Positions 18,521 to 28,379 of a stretch of 64,000 nucleotides of DNA are shown here, piece by piece. A model generated the notes under the pieces. The model did not search any database. It saw only the letters and a list, made by a program, of their open reading frames with translations, and was not told the DNA's origin. Every line of letters begins with the position of its first letter. The first letter of the stretch is position 1. The stretch comes from Pseudomonadota bacterium (lineage in GTDB: Bacteria; CALINM01). The stretch lies in assembly GCA_026418415.1 (NCBI GenBank), contig JAOABK010000001.1, positions 71,080 to 135,079 on the forward strand. The letters run 5' to 3'. A program made the position numbers and the translations under genes.

Positions 18521-20077
18521 ATGAAAGAAGACGTTTTACATAGTGAAAGGGTTTTAATACTTGATTTTGGTTCACAGTACACCCAGTTGATTGCAAGAAG
18601 AGTAAGAGAATCAAAGGTATATTGTGAGATAGTTCCCTATTCTATCGATCTTAATGAAATCGAAAAATTCAGACCAAGGGGAATAATTCTTTCAGGTGGT
18701 CCAAAAAGTGTTTATGATAGTGATGCTCCTTTGATTTCTATAAAAATTTTTGAGTTAGGTGTACCAGTTTTAGGTATATGTTATGGAATGCAGTTAATTA
18801 CCCATCTATTAGGAGGAAAAGTCGCAAGAGCTAAGGAAAGAGAATATGGCTTTGCAAATTTAAAAATTTTAGAAAATGAGGATATCTTCTCTTTTATAAT
18901 GGAAGATGAAATACCTGTTTGGATGAGCCATGGAGATAGAATAGAAAGGTTGCCTATTAATTTTAAAAGTATAGCTAAAACATCAAATTCTCCTTATGCT
19001 GCTATAAAATCCAAAGAAAAAAATATCTATGGTGTCCAGTTTCATCCAGAAGTTTATCATACACCCTTAGGTAAAGAAATTATTAAGGCTTTTCTTTATA
19101 AGGTTTGTGGTTTAAAAGGCTTGTGGGATATGCATTCATTCATAGATAGAAGTATTACAGAAATAAAAAGGACTGTAAAAGATAAAAAAGTCTTATGTGC
19201 CCTTAGTGGTGGGGTTGATTCTTCTGTTGTGGCAGTTTTGATAAACAAAGCTATAGGGAAAAATTTATATTGTATATTTGTGGATAATGGATTATTGAGA
19301 AAAAATGAAGCAAAACATGTAGAGAGATGCTTTAGGGATAATTTTGACATTAATCTCAAGGTTGTTGATGCAAAAAAGGTTTTCTTAGAGCGTCTAAGGG
19401 GTATAACAGACCCAGAGAAAAAGAGAAAAATAATTGGGCATACCTTTATAGAAGTCTTTGAAGAAGAAGCAAAAAAGATTGGCAAGGTAGATTTTTTAGC
19501 ACAGGGAACCCTATATCCCGATGTTATAGAGAGCGTTTCTTTTAAGGGACCTTCAGCGGTAATTAAAAGTCATCACAATGTAGGTGGACTACCTGAAAAA
19601 ATGAATTTAAAACTTCTTGAACCTCTTAGGGAGCTTTTTAAAGATGAGGTAAGAGAAGTTGGAAGGGAGTTGGGTATAACTGATGATATAATTTTGAGAC
19701 AACCCTTTCCAGGGCCTGGATTAGCAGTCAGAATTCTTGGAGAGGTTAACGAGGATAAAATTAAAATTTTGCAAGATGTTGACGAGATTGTAGAAGAGGA
19801 GATGAAAAAGAGTGGTTATTATTGGAAGGTGTGGCAATCTTTTCCAGTGCTTTTACCGATAAAAACAGTCGGTGTTATGGGTGATGAAAGAACTTATGAT
19901 AATGTTGTAGCGCTAAGGGTTGTTGAGAGTATGGATGGCATGACTGCTGATTGGGTAAGACTTCCCTATGATATTCTTGCTGAAATATCAAGAAGGGTTA
20001 TAAATGAAGTAAAAGGTGTTAATAGGGTTGTTTATGATATAAGCTCAAAGCCACCAAGCACAATTGAGTGGGAGTGA
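18521..20077 (+). CDS. guaA: GMP synthase (glutamine-hydrolysing)
   Basis: A 518-residue enzyme converting XMP, ATP and glutamine to GMP. The class I glutaminase domain (1-195) has the nucleophile Cys in LGICYGMQ and HPEVYHTP (His/Glu of the triad). The ATP pyrophosphatase domain has the P-loop [12 protein letters not shown]. The C-terminal dimerisation domain ends in [11 protein letters not shown]. It is complete and in operon with guaB. Upstream purine enzymes are encoded in the minus-strand cluster at 46-58 kb. Confidence 0.98.
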   Translation: MKEDVLHSERVLILDFGSQYTQLIARRVRESKVYCEIVPYSIDLNEIEKFRPRGIILSGGPKSVYDSDAPLISIKIFELGVPVLGICYGMQLITHLLGGKVARAKEREYGFANLKILENEDIFSFIMEDEIPVWMSHGDRIERLPINFKSIAKTSNSPYAAIKSKEKNIYGVQFHPEVYHTPLGKEIIKAFLYKVCGLKGLWDMHSFIDRSITEIKRTVKDKKVLCALSGGVDSSVVAVLINKAIGKNLYCIFVDNGLLRKNEAKHVERCFRDNFDINLKVVDAKKVFLERLRGITDPEKKRKIIGHTFIEVFEEEAKKIGKVDFLAQGTLYPDVIESVSFKGPSAVIKSHHNVGGLPEKMNLKLLEPLRELFKDEVREVGRELGITDDIILRQPFPGPGLAVRILGEVNEDKIKILQDVDEIVEEEMKKSGYYWKVWQSFPVLLPIKTVGVMGDERTYDNVVALRVVESMDGMTADWVRLPYDILAEISRRVINEVKGVNRVVYDISSKPPSTIEWE

Positions 20078-20080
20078 TTG

Positions 20081-23000
20081 ATGCACTTTGCTGACTTCGT
20101 ACACCTTCACCTTCATACAGAATATAGTCTTTTAGATGGCGCTATAAGGATAGAAGATCTTGTAAAAAGGGCTAAGGACTTGAGAATGCCAGCCCTTGCT
20201 ATAACAGACCATTCCAATATTTTTGGTTCCTTTGATTTCTTTTCTTATGCAAAAAAGCACGGGGTTAAACCTATACTTGGTTGTGAGATGTACATTGCTC
20301 CTGAAAGTATGTATAAAAAGGGTGGAAATGGTAATGGAGAGAAAGAAGAAAATTATTATCATCTGGTTCTACTTGTTAAAAATGAGAGGGGGTATAAAAA
20401 TCTTTGCAAGTTACTTACTTCGGCAAACTTTGAAGGCTTTTATTATAAGCCAAGAATCGACAAGGAAATACTCAAGCAACATAGTGAAGGGTTAATAGGT
20501 CTTTCTGCCTGTCTTAAAGGGGAGATTTCTTACTGGATATTAAAAAAAGATTTTTTAAAGGCAGAAAATTCTGCTCTTGCTTATAAAGAAATTTTTGGTG
20601 ATGATAATTTTTATCTTGAAGTGCAAGAAAATGGGCTTGAAGAACAGAAAATTGTTAATCATGGTTTAATAGAAATCTCAAAAAAGTTAAATATTCCTCT
20701 TGTTGCAACCAATGATTGTCATTATCTAAACAAAGAAGATTATAAATTTCATGACATTTTATTATGTATTCAAACTAAAAAGACTGTCCATGAACAGGAC
20801 AGACTTAGAATGACAACTAATGAATTTTATGTGAAAACACCAGAGGAGATGAAAGAGAGATTTAGCCATATACCAGAATCCATAGAAAATACACTAAAAA
20901 TTGCTGAATCCTGTTATTTTGATTTTGTAACTGATGGATTTCATTTTCCAGATTTAGGTATTTCAAAAGAGGAGATAGAAAGGATCTTTCTAAAAGAGGT
21001 AAGAGATGGATTTGAAGCAAGTGTAGATAGACTTGTTAAAAATAGTAATGGAAGATTTACCAGGAAAGATTATGAAGATAGATTAGAATTTGAGATAAAT
21101 GTTATTAAGAAAATGGGTTTTCAGGGGTATTTTTTAATTGTTGCAGATTTTATTAGGTTTGCAAGAAACAATGAAATTCCTGTTGGTCCTGGAAGAGGGT
21201 CAGCTGCAGGCAGTCTTGTTGCCTATTGTTTAGGTATAACAAGATTAGATCCCCTTAAATATGATTTACTATTTGAGAGATTTTTAAATGTTGATAGAGC
21301 TACTATGCCAGATGTGGATGTGGATTTCTGTCAGGATAGAAGGGGTGAGGTAATAGATTACATTGTTTCAAAGTATGGTAAAGATAAAGTAGCGCAGATA
21401 ATAACTTTTGGCTCAATGAAGGCAAAGGCTGCAATAAAAGATGTAGCGAGAGCTTTAGAGATTCCCTATTCTGAAGCTGATAAAATAACAAAGTTGATAC
21501 CTAACAATGTTGGGATAAAAGAAGCCCTTGAGTTAGAACCACAATTAAAGAAAATGTATAAAGAATCACCCACATTCAAAGAGTTAATAGACTATTCAAT
21601 CTCATTAGAAAAACTTCCAAGGCATACGGGAATTCATGCTGCAGGTGTTGTAATAGCAGATAAACCAATAATTAATTATATGCCCTTACATAGGGGTGAT
21701 AATGGAGAAGTGGTAACCCAGTTTTCCATGAAAATATTAGAAAAAATGGGGTTAATTAAATTTGATCTTTTAGGATTAAAAACCCTAACAATGTTAAAAG
21801 ATGCGGTAAAAAATATAAAAAAGAACCATGGTGTTGAGTTAGACCTTGATAACTTGCCATTAGATGATCCAAAAGTATATGAACTAATATCTAATGGAGA
21901 TACTACTGGAGTTTTTCAGTTAGAAAGCTCTGGGATGAAACAACTATTAAGAAAATTAAAGCCCTCTACCTTTGAAGATATAATTGCTGCAAACGCTCTT
22001 TATAGGCCCGGTCCTCTTGGAAGTGGAATGGACAAAGAGTTTATCGCAAGAAAACACGGACATGTAAAAGTTGAGTATGAAATCCCGGAATTAGAAGAGA
22101 TCTTAAAGGATACTTATGGTGTTATTGTTTATCAAGAGCAAGTTATGTTAATTGCTACCAAAATAGCGGATTTTTCTAAAAGTGAAGCAGATACCCTAAG
22201 AAAAGCAATGAGTAAAAAATTAGCAGAAGAGCTTGATAAGTTAGAAAATGATTTTATAGAAAGGGCAGTTAAAAAGGGACATGATAAAGGGAAGGTTCAA
22301 AAACTTTTTGATCAGATTAAGAAGTTTGGAGAATACGGCTTTAATAAATCCCATTCTGCAGCTTATGCTCTAATTACCTATCAAACTGCATATGTAAAAG
22401 CCCATTATCCCTTAGAGTTTATTGCAGCATTATTAACCTCTGAGATAACAGATACCGATAAGGTTGTTAAGCACATAAATGAGTTTAGAGAAAGGGGAAT
22501 AGAGATATTACCTCCTGATATTCATGAAAGCGAGGAAACATTTACTGTAACTAAGGATGGAAAAATTCGCTTTGGTTTAGGAGCCATAAAAAATGTTGGT
22601 ATGGCAGCAATTGAGGTTATAAAAGAAGAAAAGAATAAAAATGGTAAATTCAAAAGTTTTATTGATTTTGTTGAAAGAGTTGGTGGACAAAAGGTAAACA
22701 AGAAGGTTATTGAGAGTTTAATAAAAAGTGGAGCCCTTGATTCCTTGGGTGGGCATAGAGCTCAGTATTTAGAGTATTTAGATGTATTGTTACAGAAAGT
22801 TACAGAGACTAAGAATAAAAAGAAAGATTTTATGCAAGCAATGTTTGATATACATGAAGGGGAAGAACGGATTGAAAAATTGCCGGATGTTCAGCAATTT
22901 CCAATGTCTCAGATTTTATCCTTTGAAAAAGAAGTCCTTGGATTTTATGTATCAGGCCATCCCCTATTAGAGTTTAGCAATGAAATAAATCATTTTATAG

Positions 23001-23569
23001 ACACTAACATAGAAAATATAAAGGAAAAGAATGAAGGATCAATTGTAGCTTTGGCTGGTATAGTATCTTCTCGTAAAGAGACAAAAACTAAAGCAGGAAA
23101 AAAAATGGGTATAATTAAGTTTGAAGATTTAACTGGTTCTATAGAAGTTGTTTTGTATTCTGAAGTTTATGAAAAATATAAAAATTTGATAAATAGCGAT
23201 GAGCCATTGTATATAAAGGGAACCATATCTAATGATTCTGATGATACTAAGAAAATATTGGCAAGAGAAGTGATGTATTTAAGAGAGGCATGGGGTAAAG
23301 ATGTAAAATCTGTTGTTATTAATGCTTACGAATTTAAGATAAATGATGATTTTATTGAAAATTTTAAGAGTTATTTAAAGACTTACACTGGCAAAAAGGC
23401 AGTACCGGTTGTTTTAAATGTTATTACAAAAGAAGGTAAAGCTGTAGAAGTGGCTATTCCAAAGGATTTTTGGGTTGAGCCATCTGTAGCTTTTTGTAAA
23501 AATTTCTCTTTATTTCTTGAAGGCTGTAGTCTCAAATTAATGAAAAATGAAGGGACCATAAATGGATAA
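20081..23569 (+). CDS. dnaE: DNA polymerase III alpha subunit
   Basis: The replicative polymerase, 1162 residues, DnaE1 type. N-terminal PHP domain VHLHLHTEYSLLDGAIR...ITDHSNIFG, palm with the catalytic aspartates in MPDVDVDFCQDRRG and GPGRGSAAGSLVAY, thumb/fingers region ALYRPGPLGSGM and GVIVYQEQVM, a helix-hairpin-helix part, and a C-terminal OB fold (AGIVSSRKETKTKAGKKMG). ATG 20081 is preferred over the TTG at 20078, with GGGAG upstream. It is tightly linked to guaA (gap of 3 bases) and overlaps pheA. No intein or split is visible. Confidence 0.97.
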   Translation: MHFADFVHLHLHTEYSLLDGAIRIEDLVKRAKDLRMPALAITDHSNIFGSFDFFSYAKKHGVKPILGCEMYIAPESMYKKGGNGNGEKEENYYHLVLLVKNERGYKNLCKLLTSANFEGFYYKPRIDKEILKQHSEGLIGLSACLKGEISYWILKKDFLKAENSALAYKEIFGDDNFYLEVQENGLEEQKIVNHGLIEISKKLNIPLVATNDCHYLNKEDYKFHDILLCIQTKKTVHEQDRLRMTTNEFYVKTPEEMKERFSHIPESIENTLKIAESCYFDFVTDGFHFPDLGISKEEIERIFLKEVRDGFEASVDRLVKNSNGRFTRKDYEDRLEFEINVIKKMGFQGYFLIVADFIRFARNNEIPVGPGRGSAAGSLVAYCLGITRLDPLKYDLLFERFLNVDRATMPDVDVDFCQDRRGEVIDYIVSKYGKDKVAQIITFGSMKAKAAIKDVARALEIPYSEADKITKLIPNNVGIKEALELEPQLKKMYKESPTFKELIDYSISLEKLPRHTGIHAAGVVIADKPIINYMPLHRGDNGEVVTQFSMKILEKMGLIKFDLLGLKTLTMLKDAVKNIKKNHGVELDLDNLPLDDPKVYELISNGDTTGVFQLESSGMKQLLRKLKPSTFEDIIAANALYRPGPLGSGMDKEFIARKHGHVKVEYEIPELEEILKDTYGVIVYQEQVMLIATKIADFSKSEADTLRKAMSKKLAEELDKLENDFIERAVKKGHDKGKVQKLFDQIKKFGEYGFNKSHSAAYALITYQTAYVKAHYPLEFIAALLTSEITDTDKVVKHINEFRERGIEILPPDIHESEETFTVTKDGKIRFGLGAIKNVGMAAIEVIKEEKNKNGKFKSFIDFVERVGGQKVNKKVIESLIKSGALDSLGGHRAQYLEYLDVLLQKVTETKNKKKDFMQAMFDIHEGEERIEKLPDVQQFPMSQILSFEKEVLGFYVSGHPLLEFSNEINHFIDTNIENIKEKNEGSIVALAGIVSSRKETKTKAGKKMGIIKFEDLTGSIEVVLYSEVYEKYKNLINSDEPLYIKGTISNDSDDTKKILAREVMYLREAWGKDVKSVVINAYEFKINDDFIENFKSYLKTYTGKKAVPVVLNVITKEGKAVEVAIPKDFWVEPSVAFCKNFSLFLEGCSLKLMKNEGTING

Positions 23570-24656
23570 AAAAAAGGAAACCTTAGATGAATTAAGAAGT
23601 CAAATAGATTCAATAGATGATAAAATTTTAGAGCTTCTGAATCAAAGAGCGTTAGTCGTAAAAAAGGTTGGTGAACTTAAAAAGAAACTTAAGAAGAGCT
23701 TTTATGTGCCCTATAGAGAGACAGAAATAATAAAGAGGCTTCAAAGCAAGTCCAAAGGGCCCTTCCCGAAAATTGCAATAAAACCAGTATTTAGAGAGAT
23801 AATATCAGCGTGTTTATCTCTTGAAAAGCCTCTAAAGGTTGGGTATTTGGGCCCTCCTGCTACATTCACCCATGAAGCGGCAATAAAGTATTTTGGACAA
23901 GGAGCTCAATACACTGCATTAAGAAGCATTTCTGAGATTTTTGATGAGGTTTACAAAGGTAGAGTAGATATGGGAGTGGTTCCTGTTGAAAATTCTACAG
24001 AGGGCGTGGTTTCTCATACACTTGATATGTTTCTAAATTATGATTTAAGAATTTCTGGAGAAATTATAATACCTATAACCCATTGTTTACTATCTAAGGC
24101 GACTAAGAAAGAAGACATAAAAACAGTTTACTCCCATCCACAGGCACTTGCTCAATGTAGAAACTGGATAGAGAAAAATTTAACAGGATGTTCCTTTATA
24201 GAAACAAGAAGTACTGCTGAAGCTGCAGAAATGGCTTCAAAAGATGAAAAAGCTGGGGCGATTGCAGGAGAAGGTGCATCAAAACTATATGATCTTAATA
24301 TTCTTGAAAGAAATATACAGGATACGAGCGATAATTCAACAAGGTTTCTTGTAATAGGTAAGGTTGACCATAGACCTACAGGTAACGATAAGACAAGTAT
24401 ATTATTCTCAATTAAAGATGAACCTGGCGCACTTTATAAAATGCTTGCACCTTTTGCAAAGAGAAATATAAATCTCACAAAGATTGAATCAAGACCCATT
24501 AAGACCAAGGCTTGGGAGTATGTTTTTTTTCTTGATTTAGACGGTCATATTGAAGAAAAAAAGGTTAAAGAAGCCATAGAGGAATTAAGTAAAAACTGCG
24601 TATTTTTAAAAATAGCGGGTTCATACCCTAAGTTTTCAAAGGAGGCTGTAAAATGA
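23562..24656 (+). CDS. pheA: Bifunctional chorismate mutase / prephenate dehydratase (P-protein)
   Basis: A 364-residue P-protein making phenylpyruvate from chorismate. Residues 1-90 form the AroQ chorismate mutase (LRSQIDSIDDKILELLNQR...VGELKKK). Residues 95-275 form prephenate dehydratase (VGYLGPPATFTHEAA; VPVENSTEGVV; DNSTRFLVIG). The C-terminal ACT domain (TSILFSIKDEPGALYKML; ESRPIKTKAWEYVFFLD) gives phenylalanine feedback control. It overlaps dnaE by 8 bases and hisC by 4, as part of the aromatic cluster. Confidence 0.97.
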   Translation: MDKKKETLDELRSQIDSIDDKILELLNQRALVVKKVGELKKKLKKSFYVPYRETEIIKRLQSKSKGPFPKIAIKPVFREIISACLSLEKPLKVGYLGPPATFTHEAAIKYFGQGAQYTALRSISEIFDEVYKGRVDMGVVPVENSTEGVVSHTLDMFLNYDLRISGEIIIPITHCLLSKATKKEDIKTVYSHPQALAQCRNWIEKNLTGCSFIETRSTAEAAEMASKDEKAGAIAGEGASKLYDLNILERNIQDTSDNSTRFLVIGKVDHRPTGNDKTSILFSIKDEPGALYKMLAPFAKRNINLTKIESRPIKTKAWEYVFFLDLDGHIEEKKVKEAIEELSKNCVFLKIAGSYPKFSKEAVK

Positions 24657-25741
24657 GAGTTGGACAAAACATCGAAAAACTAATACCCTACGTGCCTGGT
24701 AAACCAGTAGAGGAACTCGAAAGAGAGATGGGAATTAAAAATGCGGTAAAATTAGCAAGCAATGAAAATCCCTTAGGGCCTTCTCCTAAAGGACTGGCTT
24801 TGATGAAAAAATATATAAAACAGTTACATCGATACCCCGAAGGGGGGTGCTACTATTTAGCAGAGAAATTGTCAAAAAAGTTAGGTGTTAAGCCAGAGAA
24901 CATACTTTTTGGTAATGGATCTAATGAAGTCCTTGAGATAATTGGAAGGACTTTTTATGAACATGGTGATGAGATAGTTTTTTCTCAATATGCCTTTATT
25001 GTTTATAAACTTGTTGCTCAGGCATTAGGAGCGATTTATCATGAAGTTCCTGCAAATAATTTAGGGCACGATTTAGCTAATATGCTCAATTATATTCATC
25101 CAAAAACAAAAATTGTTTATCTTGCAAATCCCAATAATCCAACGGGAACGATGTTTACAAAGAAAGAGTTTAAGAATTTTATGGATAGGGTACCTCAAAC
25201 AACACTTGTTGTTTTAGATGAAGCTTATAGCGAATATGTGGATTCACCAGATTATCCCGATGGGCTTCAATTTTTAAAGAAATATAAAAATCTCATTATC
25301 GTTAGGACATTCTCAAAGATATATGGACTTGCAGGGTTGAGGATTGGATATGCTTGTGGTGATAAAGATTTAATTTCCTATATGAATAGGGTAAGAGAGC
25401 CTTTTAATGTTAATACTTTAGCACAGTTTGCAGCACTTGGAGCTCTTGATGACGAGGATCATATAGAGAAAACAAAAAAAATTACCAGAGAAGGCTTCGA
25501 GTATCTTTACAAAGAACTTGATAAGATTGGTTTAGAATACGTGAAGTCCTATGGTAATTTTATACTAATTAAAACTCCTATGAAAGGCAACGATTTTTAT
25601 AATCTACTTTTGAAGGAAGGTGTCATTGTAAGACCAGTTGGCGGTTATGGTCTTCCAGATTATGTTAGGGTAACCGTTGGGACACCTTCAGAGAACAAAA
25701 AGTTTATAACTGCTACGAGGAAGGTGTTAAAGAAAACCTAA
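24653..25741 (+). CDS. hisC: Histidinol-phosphate / aromatic aminotransferase
   Basis: A 362-residue class I/II PLP aminotransferase of HisC type. It has KLASNENPLGPSP, the PLP Asp/Tyr region LDEAYSEYVD, and the Schiff-base lysine in RTFSKIYGLAGLRIGYACG. The C-terminal GVIVRPVGGYGLPDYVRVTVG is typical of HisC. No his genes are nearby, and it lies between pheA and aroF, so it probably transaminates phenylpyruvate and hydroxyphenylpyruvate, perhaps also histidinol phosphate. That dual role is inference. GGAGG precedes the ATG inside the pheA end. Confidence 0.9.
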   Translation: MRVGQNIEKLIPYVPGKPVEELEREMGIKNAVKLASNENPLGPSPKGLALMKKYIKQLHRYPEGGCYYLAEKLSKKLGVKPENILFGNGSNEVLEIIGRTFYEHGDEIVFSQYAFIVYKLVAQALGAIYHEVPANNLGHDLANMLNYIHPKTKIVYLANPNNPTGTMFTKKEFKNFMDRVPQTTLVVLDEAYSEYVDSPDYPDGLQFLKKYKNLIIVRTFSKIYGLAGLRIGYACGDKDLISYMNRVREPFNVNTLAQFAALGALDDEDHIEKTKKITREGFEYLYKELDKIGLEYVKSYGNFILIKTPMKGNDFYNLLLKEGVIVRPVGGYGLPDYVRVTVGTPSENKKFITATRKVLKKT

Positions 25742-25753
25742 AGGAGGAAATTT

Positions 25754-26767
25754 ATGATTATTGTAATGAAGCCTGACGCAACAGAGTCAGAGATTCAAAA
25801 TATTATAAAAATTATCGAAGAAAATGGTCTAAAACCCCATCTCTCAAGGGGTAAAGAGAGGGTTATTATCGGGGCTATTGGTGACGAATCTGTTATAAGA
25901 AACATTCCCTTTGATTCCTATCCTGGGGTTGAAAATGCTGTTCCAATTCTTAAACCCTATAAAATTGTTAGTAGGGAGTTTAAAAAAGAAAACACAATAA
26001 TAAAAGTTGATGGCGAAGAAATAGGAGGAAATAAAATAGCTATCATTGCAGGTCCTTGTGCCGTAGAGAGCAGGGAGATAACTATAGAGACGGCATTAAG
26101 GGTAAAAGAAGCTGGGGCAAACTTTTTTAGAGGAGGGGCTTATAAGCCAAGAACTTCTCCTTATAGTTTTCAAGGCTTAGGTGAGGAAGGTTTAAAGATT
26201 TTGTATGAAGCAAAAAAAGAGACTGGTATGCCAATAGTTACAGAATTGATGGATCCCCGAGATGCAGATCTGGTTTGTCAATATGCTGATATAATCCAGA
26301 TAGGCGCGAGGAATATGCAAAATTTTAGACTTCTTTTAGAGGTGGGGAAAATAGATAAACCTGTAATTTTAAAAAGAGGTTTAAGCTCAACTATTAATGA
26401 GCTTTTGATGTCAGCTGAGTACATTGCTTCACAAGGAAATACAAAAATTATTCTTTGTGAAAGGGGTATTAGAACCTTTGAGACTGCAACAAGAAATACC
26501 TTAGACCTTTCAGCAGTACCACTTTTAAAAAGTCTTACTCATCTTCCAGTTATTGTCGATCCAAGTCATGGAACAGGACATTGGGATTTAGTAACACCAA
26601 TGGCGGTTGCAGCAGTTGCCTGTGGTGCTGATGGTTTAATGGTAGAGGTTCATCCCCATCCAGAAAAGGCTTTAAGTGATGGCTCACAATCCCTTAAGCC
26701 AGCAAAGTTTATACTTATGATGGAAAAAATCAAGGCGGTTGCTACTGCGGTTGGTAGGGTTATATGA
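25754..26767 (+). CDS. aroF: 3-deoxy-7-phosphoheptulonate (DAHP) synthase, type I beta
   Basis: A 337-residue enzyme condensing PEP and erythrose 4-phosphate, the first shikimate step. The N-terminal ferredoxin-like regulatory domain (residues 1-70, MIIVMKPDATESEI) is followed by the TIM barrel: IAGPCAVESREI, RGGAYKPRTSPYSFQG, VILKRGLSSTINE, LCERGIRTFE and VIVDPSHGTGHWDLV. This matches the Thermotoga-type enzyme. AGGAGG lies just before the ATG, and the gene overlaps tyrA by 4 bases. Confidence 0.96.
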   Translation: MIIVMKPDATESEIQNIIKIIEENGLKPHLSRGKERVIIGAIGDESVIRNIPFDSYPGVENAVPILKPYKIVSREFKKENTIIKVDGEEIGGNKIAIIAGPCAVESREITIETALRVKEAGANFFRGGAYKPRTSPYSFQGLGEEGLKILYEAKKETGMPIVTELMDPRDADLVCQYADIIQIGARNMQNFRLLLEVGKIDKPVILKRGLSSTINELLMSAEYIASQGNTKIILCERGIRTFETATRNTLDLSAVPLLKSLTHLPVIVDPSHGTGHWDLVTPMAVAAVACGADGLMVEVHPHPEKALSDGSQSLKPAKFILMMEKIKAVATAVGRVI

Positions 26768-27615
26768 AAGTGCATTTTAAAAGAGCTGGTATTATTGGGG
26801 TTGGACTGATTGGTTCATCTTTTGCACTGGCTTTAAAAAAATATGGAATAGTCGATGAGGTTTGGGGATACTCTAATTCTGGAACATCAAGTAAAAAAGC
26901 TCTTTCTTTAGGTATCATTGATAAAGTAGCTATTAATTTGAAAGAACTTACCTCAAATTGTGAATTAATCTTGGTGGCCATTCCAGTTTTAGCCATACCT
27001 GATGTGTTATTTGAAGTTTCTCAGTATGTTGATGAAAAAACAATTGTTACTGATGGTGGTAGCACTAAGCATTTTGTAAGAGATTGTCATAAGTACTTTA
27101 AGTATAAGAATTTTGTAGGGGGGCATCCAATAGCAGGAACGGAGAAGTCGGGTCCCGAGGCAGGATTTGCAGAGCTCTTTGAAAATAGTGTTTGTATAAT
27201 TACACCAATAGAGGACACAGATAAAGACAAAATGGAAATAACAATAAATTTATGGGAAACTATTGGTATGAAAGTATATTCTATGTCTCCCGAGGAGCAT
27301 GACAGAATTATGGCTAATATAAGCCATATGCCCCATGTAATTGCCTATAGTCTCGTTGACTCTGTTAAGGATAAGTATTTTGATGGAATGAGAATAACAA
27401 AATTAGCTGGCGGGGGTTTTAAAGATTTTACCCGTATTGCAAAAAGTGATGATAGAATGTGGACAGATATATTTCTGGCGAATAGGGATTTCTTATTATC
27501 TTCGATTGATGATTTTCAAGAAAGTCTAAATAGGCTTAAAACCTTTATAGAACAAAAAGACGTTGTAAAAATTAAAGATTTTTTAATCGAAACAAAAAAA
27601 ATTTTGTTAGATTAA
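26764..27615 (+). CDS. tyrA: Prephenate dehydrogenase
   Basis: A 283-residue NAD(P)-dependent enzyme giving 4-hydroxyphenylpyruvate, or arogenate dehydrogenase. Rossmann motif GVGLIGSSFALALKKYGI, then VTDGGSTKHFVR, GGHPIAGTEKSGPEAGFAELF, SPEEHDRIMANISHMPHVIAYSL (catalytic His) and LAGGGFKDFTRIAKSDDRMW. There is no ACT or chorismate mutase domain, the short form. It is the last gene of pheA-hisC-aroF-tyrA. The aroA/EPSP synthase gene that often follows is not here. Confidence 0.95.
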   Translation: MKVHFKRAGIIGVGLIGSSFALALKKYGIVDEVWGYSNSGTSSKKALSLGIIDKVAINLKELTSNCELILVAIPVLAIPDVLFEVSQYVDEKTIVTDGGSTKHFVRDCHKYFKYKNFVGGHPIAGTEKSGPEAGFAELFENSVCIITPIEDTDKDKMEITINLWETIGMKVYSMSPEEHDRIMANISHMPHVIAYSLVDSVKDKYFDGMRITKLAGGGFKDFTRIAKSDDRMWTDIFLANRDFLLSSIDDFQESLNRLKTFIEQKDVVKIKDFLIETKKILLD

Positions 27616-27623
27616 AAAATTAG

Positions 27624-27652
27624 TTAAGGTTTTTTATATTTTATGTTAAATT
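27624..27652 (+). promoter_or_regulatory. Possible promoter of the two-component / feoB operon
   Basis: TTAAGG-N17-TAAATT with TGT before the -10 (extended). The predicted start near 27659 leaves room for GGGAGG before the ATG at 27680. The -10 overlaps the small palindrome TTAAATTTAA. The -35 is poor. Confidence 0.4.
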
Positions 27653-27679
27653 TAATATTAAAAAATGGGAGGCGTTATT

Positions 27680-28351
27680 ATGAAAATACTCCTTGTGGAA
27701 GATGAAAGAAAGGTAGCAAATCTAATTAAAAAAGGCTTTGAAGAAGAAGGGCTTATGGTTGATATTGCTGAAGATGGTGAGATTGCCCTTGAGAAGGTTA
27801 GTGCAGATGGCTATGATTTAATTATTCTTGATATAATGTTGCCAGGTAAGGATGGTATAGAGGTTTTAAAGGAGATCAGGGCAAGGGGCATTATGAAACC
27901 AATTATGATGCTTACAGCAAAAGATAGTACAACCGATAAAGTATTAGGTCTTGATGCTGGGGCGGATGACTATATTACAAAACCTTTTGTTTTCGAAGAA
28001 TTACTTGCAAGAGTAAGGGCCCTTCTTAGGAGAGGTCATGCGATTGAGAAGGCACAGCCAATTCAAATACACGATCTTATAATAGACCCTGTTACACGTA
28101 AGGTAACAAGAGCAGGCAAAGAGATTGAACTAACAACTAAAGAATATGGGCTCCTTGAATATATGGCAAGAAATAAAAATAGGATTCTTACTCGTACAAT
28201 GATAGCTGAAAACGTTTGGGATTATCAATTTGATAGCCTGACAAATATAATAGATGTGTATATAAACTACCTTCGCAAAAAGATAGACAAAGATCATCAG
28301 AAAAAGTTGATTCATACTGTTCGTGGTGTGGGATACATGATAAAGGAATAG
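27680..28351 (+). CDS. OmpR-family response regulator
   Basis: A 223-residue two-component regulator. The receiver domain (1-120) has acidic pocket LVEDE, phosphoacceptor Asp in LIILDIMLPGKDG, and Thr/Lys in MLTAKD...YITKPF. The winged-helix DNA-binding domain (130-220) has ELTTKEYGLLEYMARNKNRILTR and the winged end HTVRGVGYMIKE, close to CusR/CopR-type regulators. ATG 27680 with GGGAGG upstream is preferred over ATG 27665. A perfect intrinsic terminator overlaps its stop codon, before the cognate kinase gene. Target genes are unknown; feoB downstream is a candidate. Confidence 0.93.
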   Translation: MKILLVEDERKVANLIKKGFEEEGLMVDIAEDGEIALEKVSADGYDLIILDIMLPGKDGIEVLKEIRARGIMKPIMMLTAKDSTTDKVLGLDAGADDYITKPFVFEELLARVRALLRRGHAIEKAQPIQIHDLIIDPVTRKVTRAGKEIELTTKEYGLLEYMARNKNRILTRTMIAENVWDYQFDSLTNIIDVYINYLRKKIDKDHQKKLIHTVRGVGYMIKE

Positions 28352-28371
28352 GTAAAGCCTATTCCTTTTTT
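28345..28371 (+). terminator. Intrinsic terminator overlapping the response-regulator stop codon
   Basis: Stem GGAATAGG / CCTATTCC (8 perfect pairs), loop TAAAG, then TTTTTTG. The stop codon TAG is in the left arm. It lies 9 bases before the kinase ATG, so it would limit kinase and feoB transcription. Confidence 0.8.
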
Positions 28372-28379
28372 GTTTCATT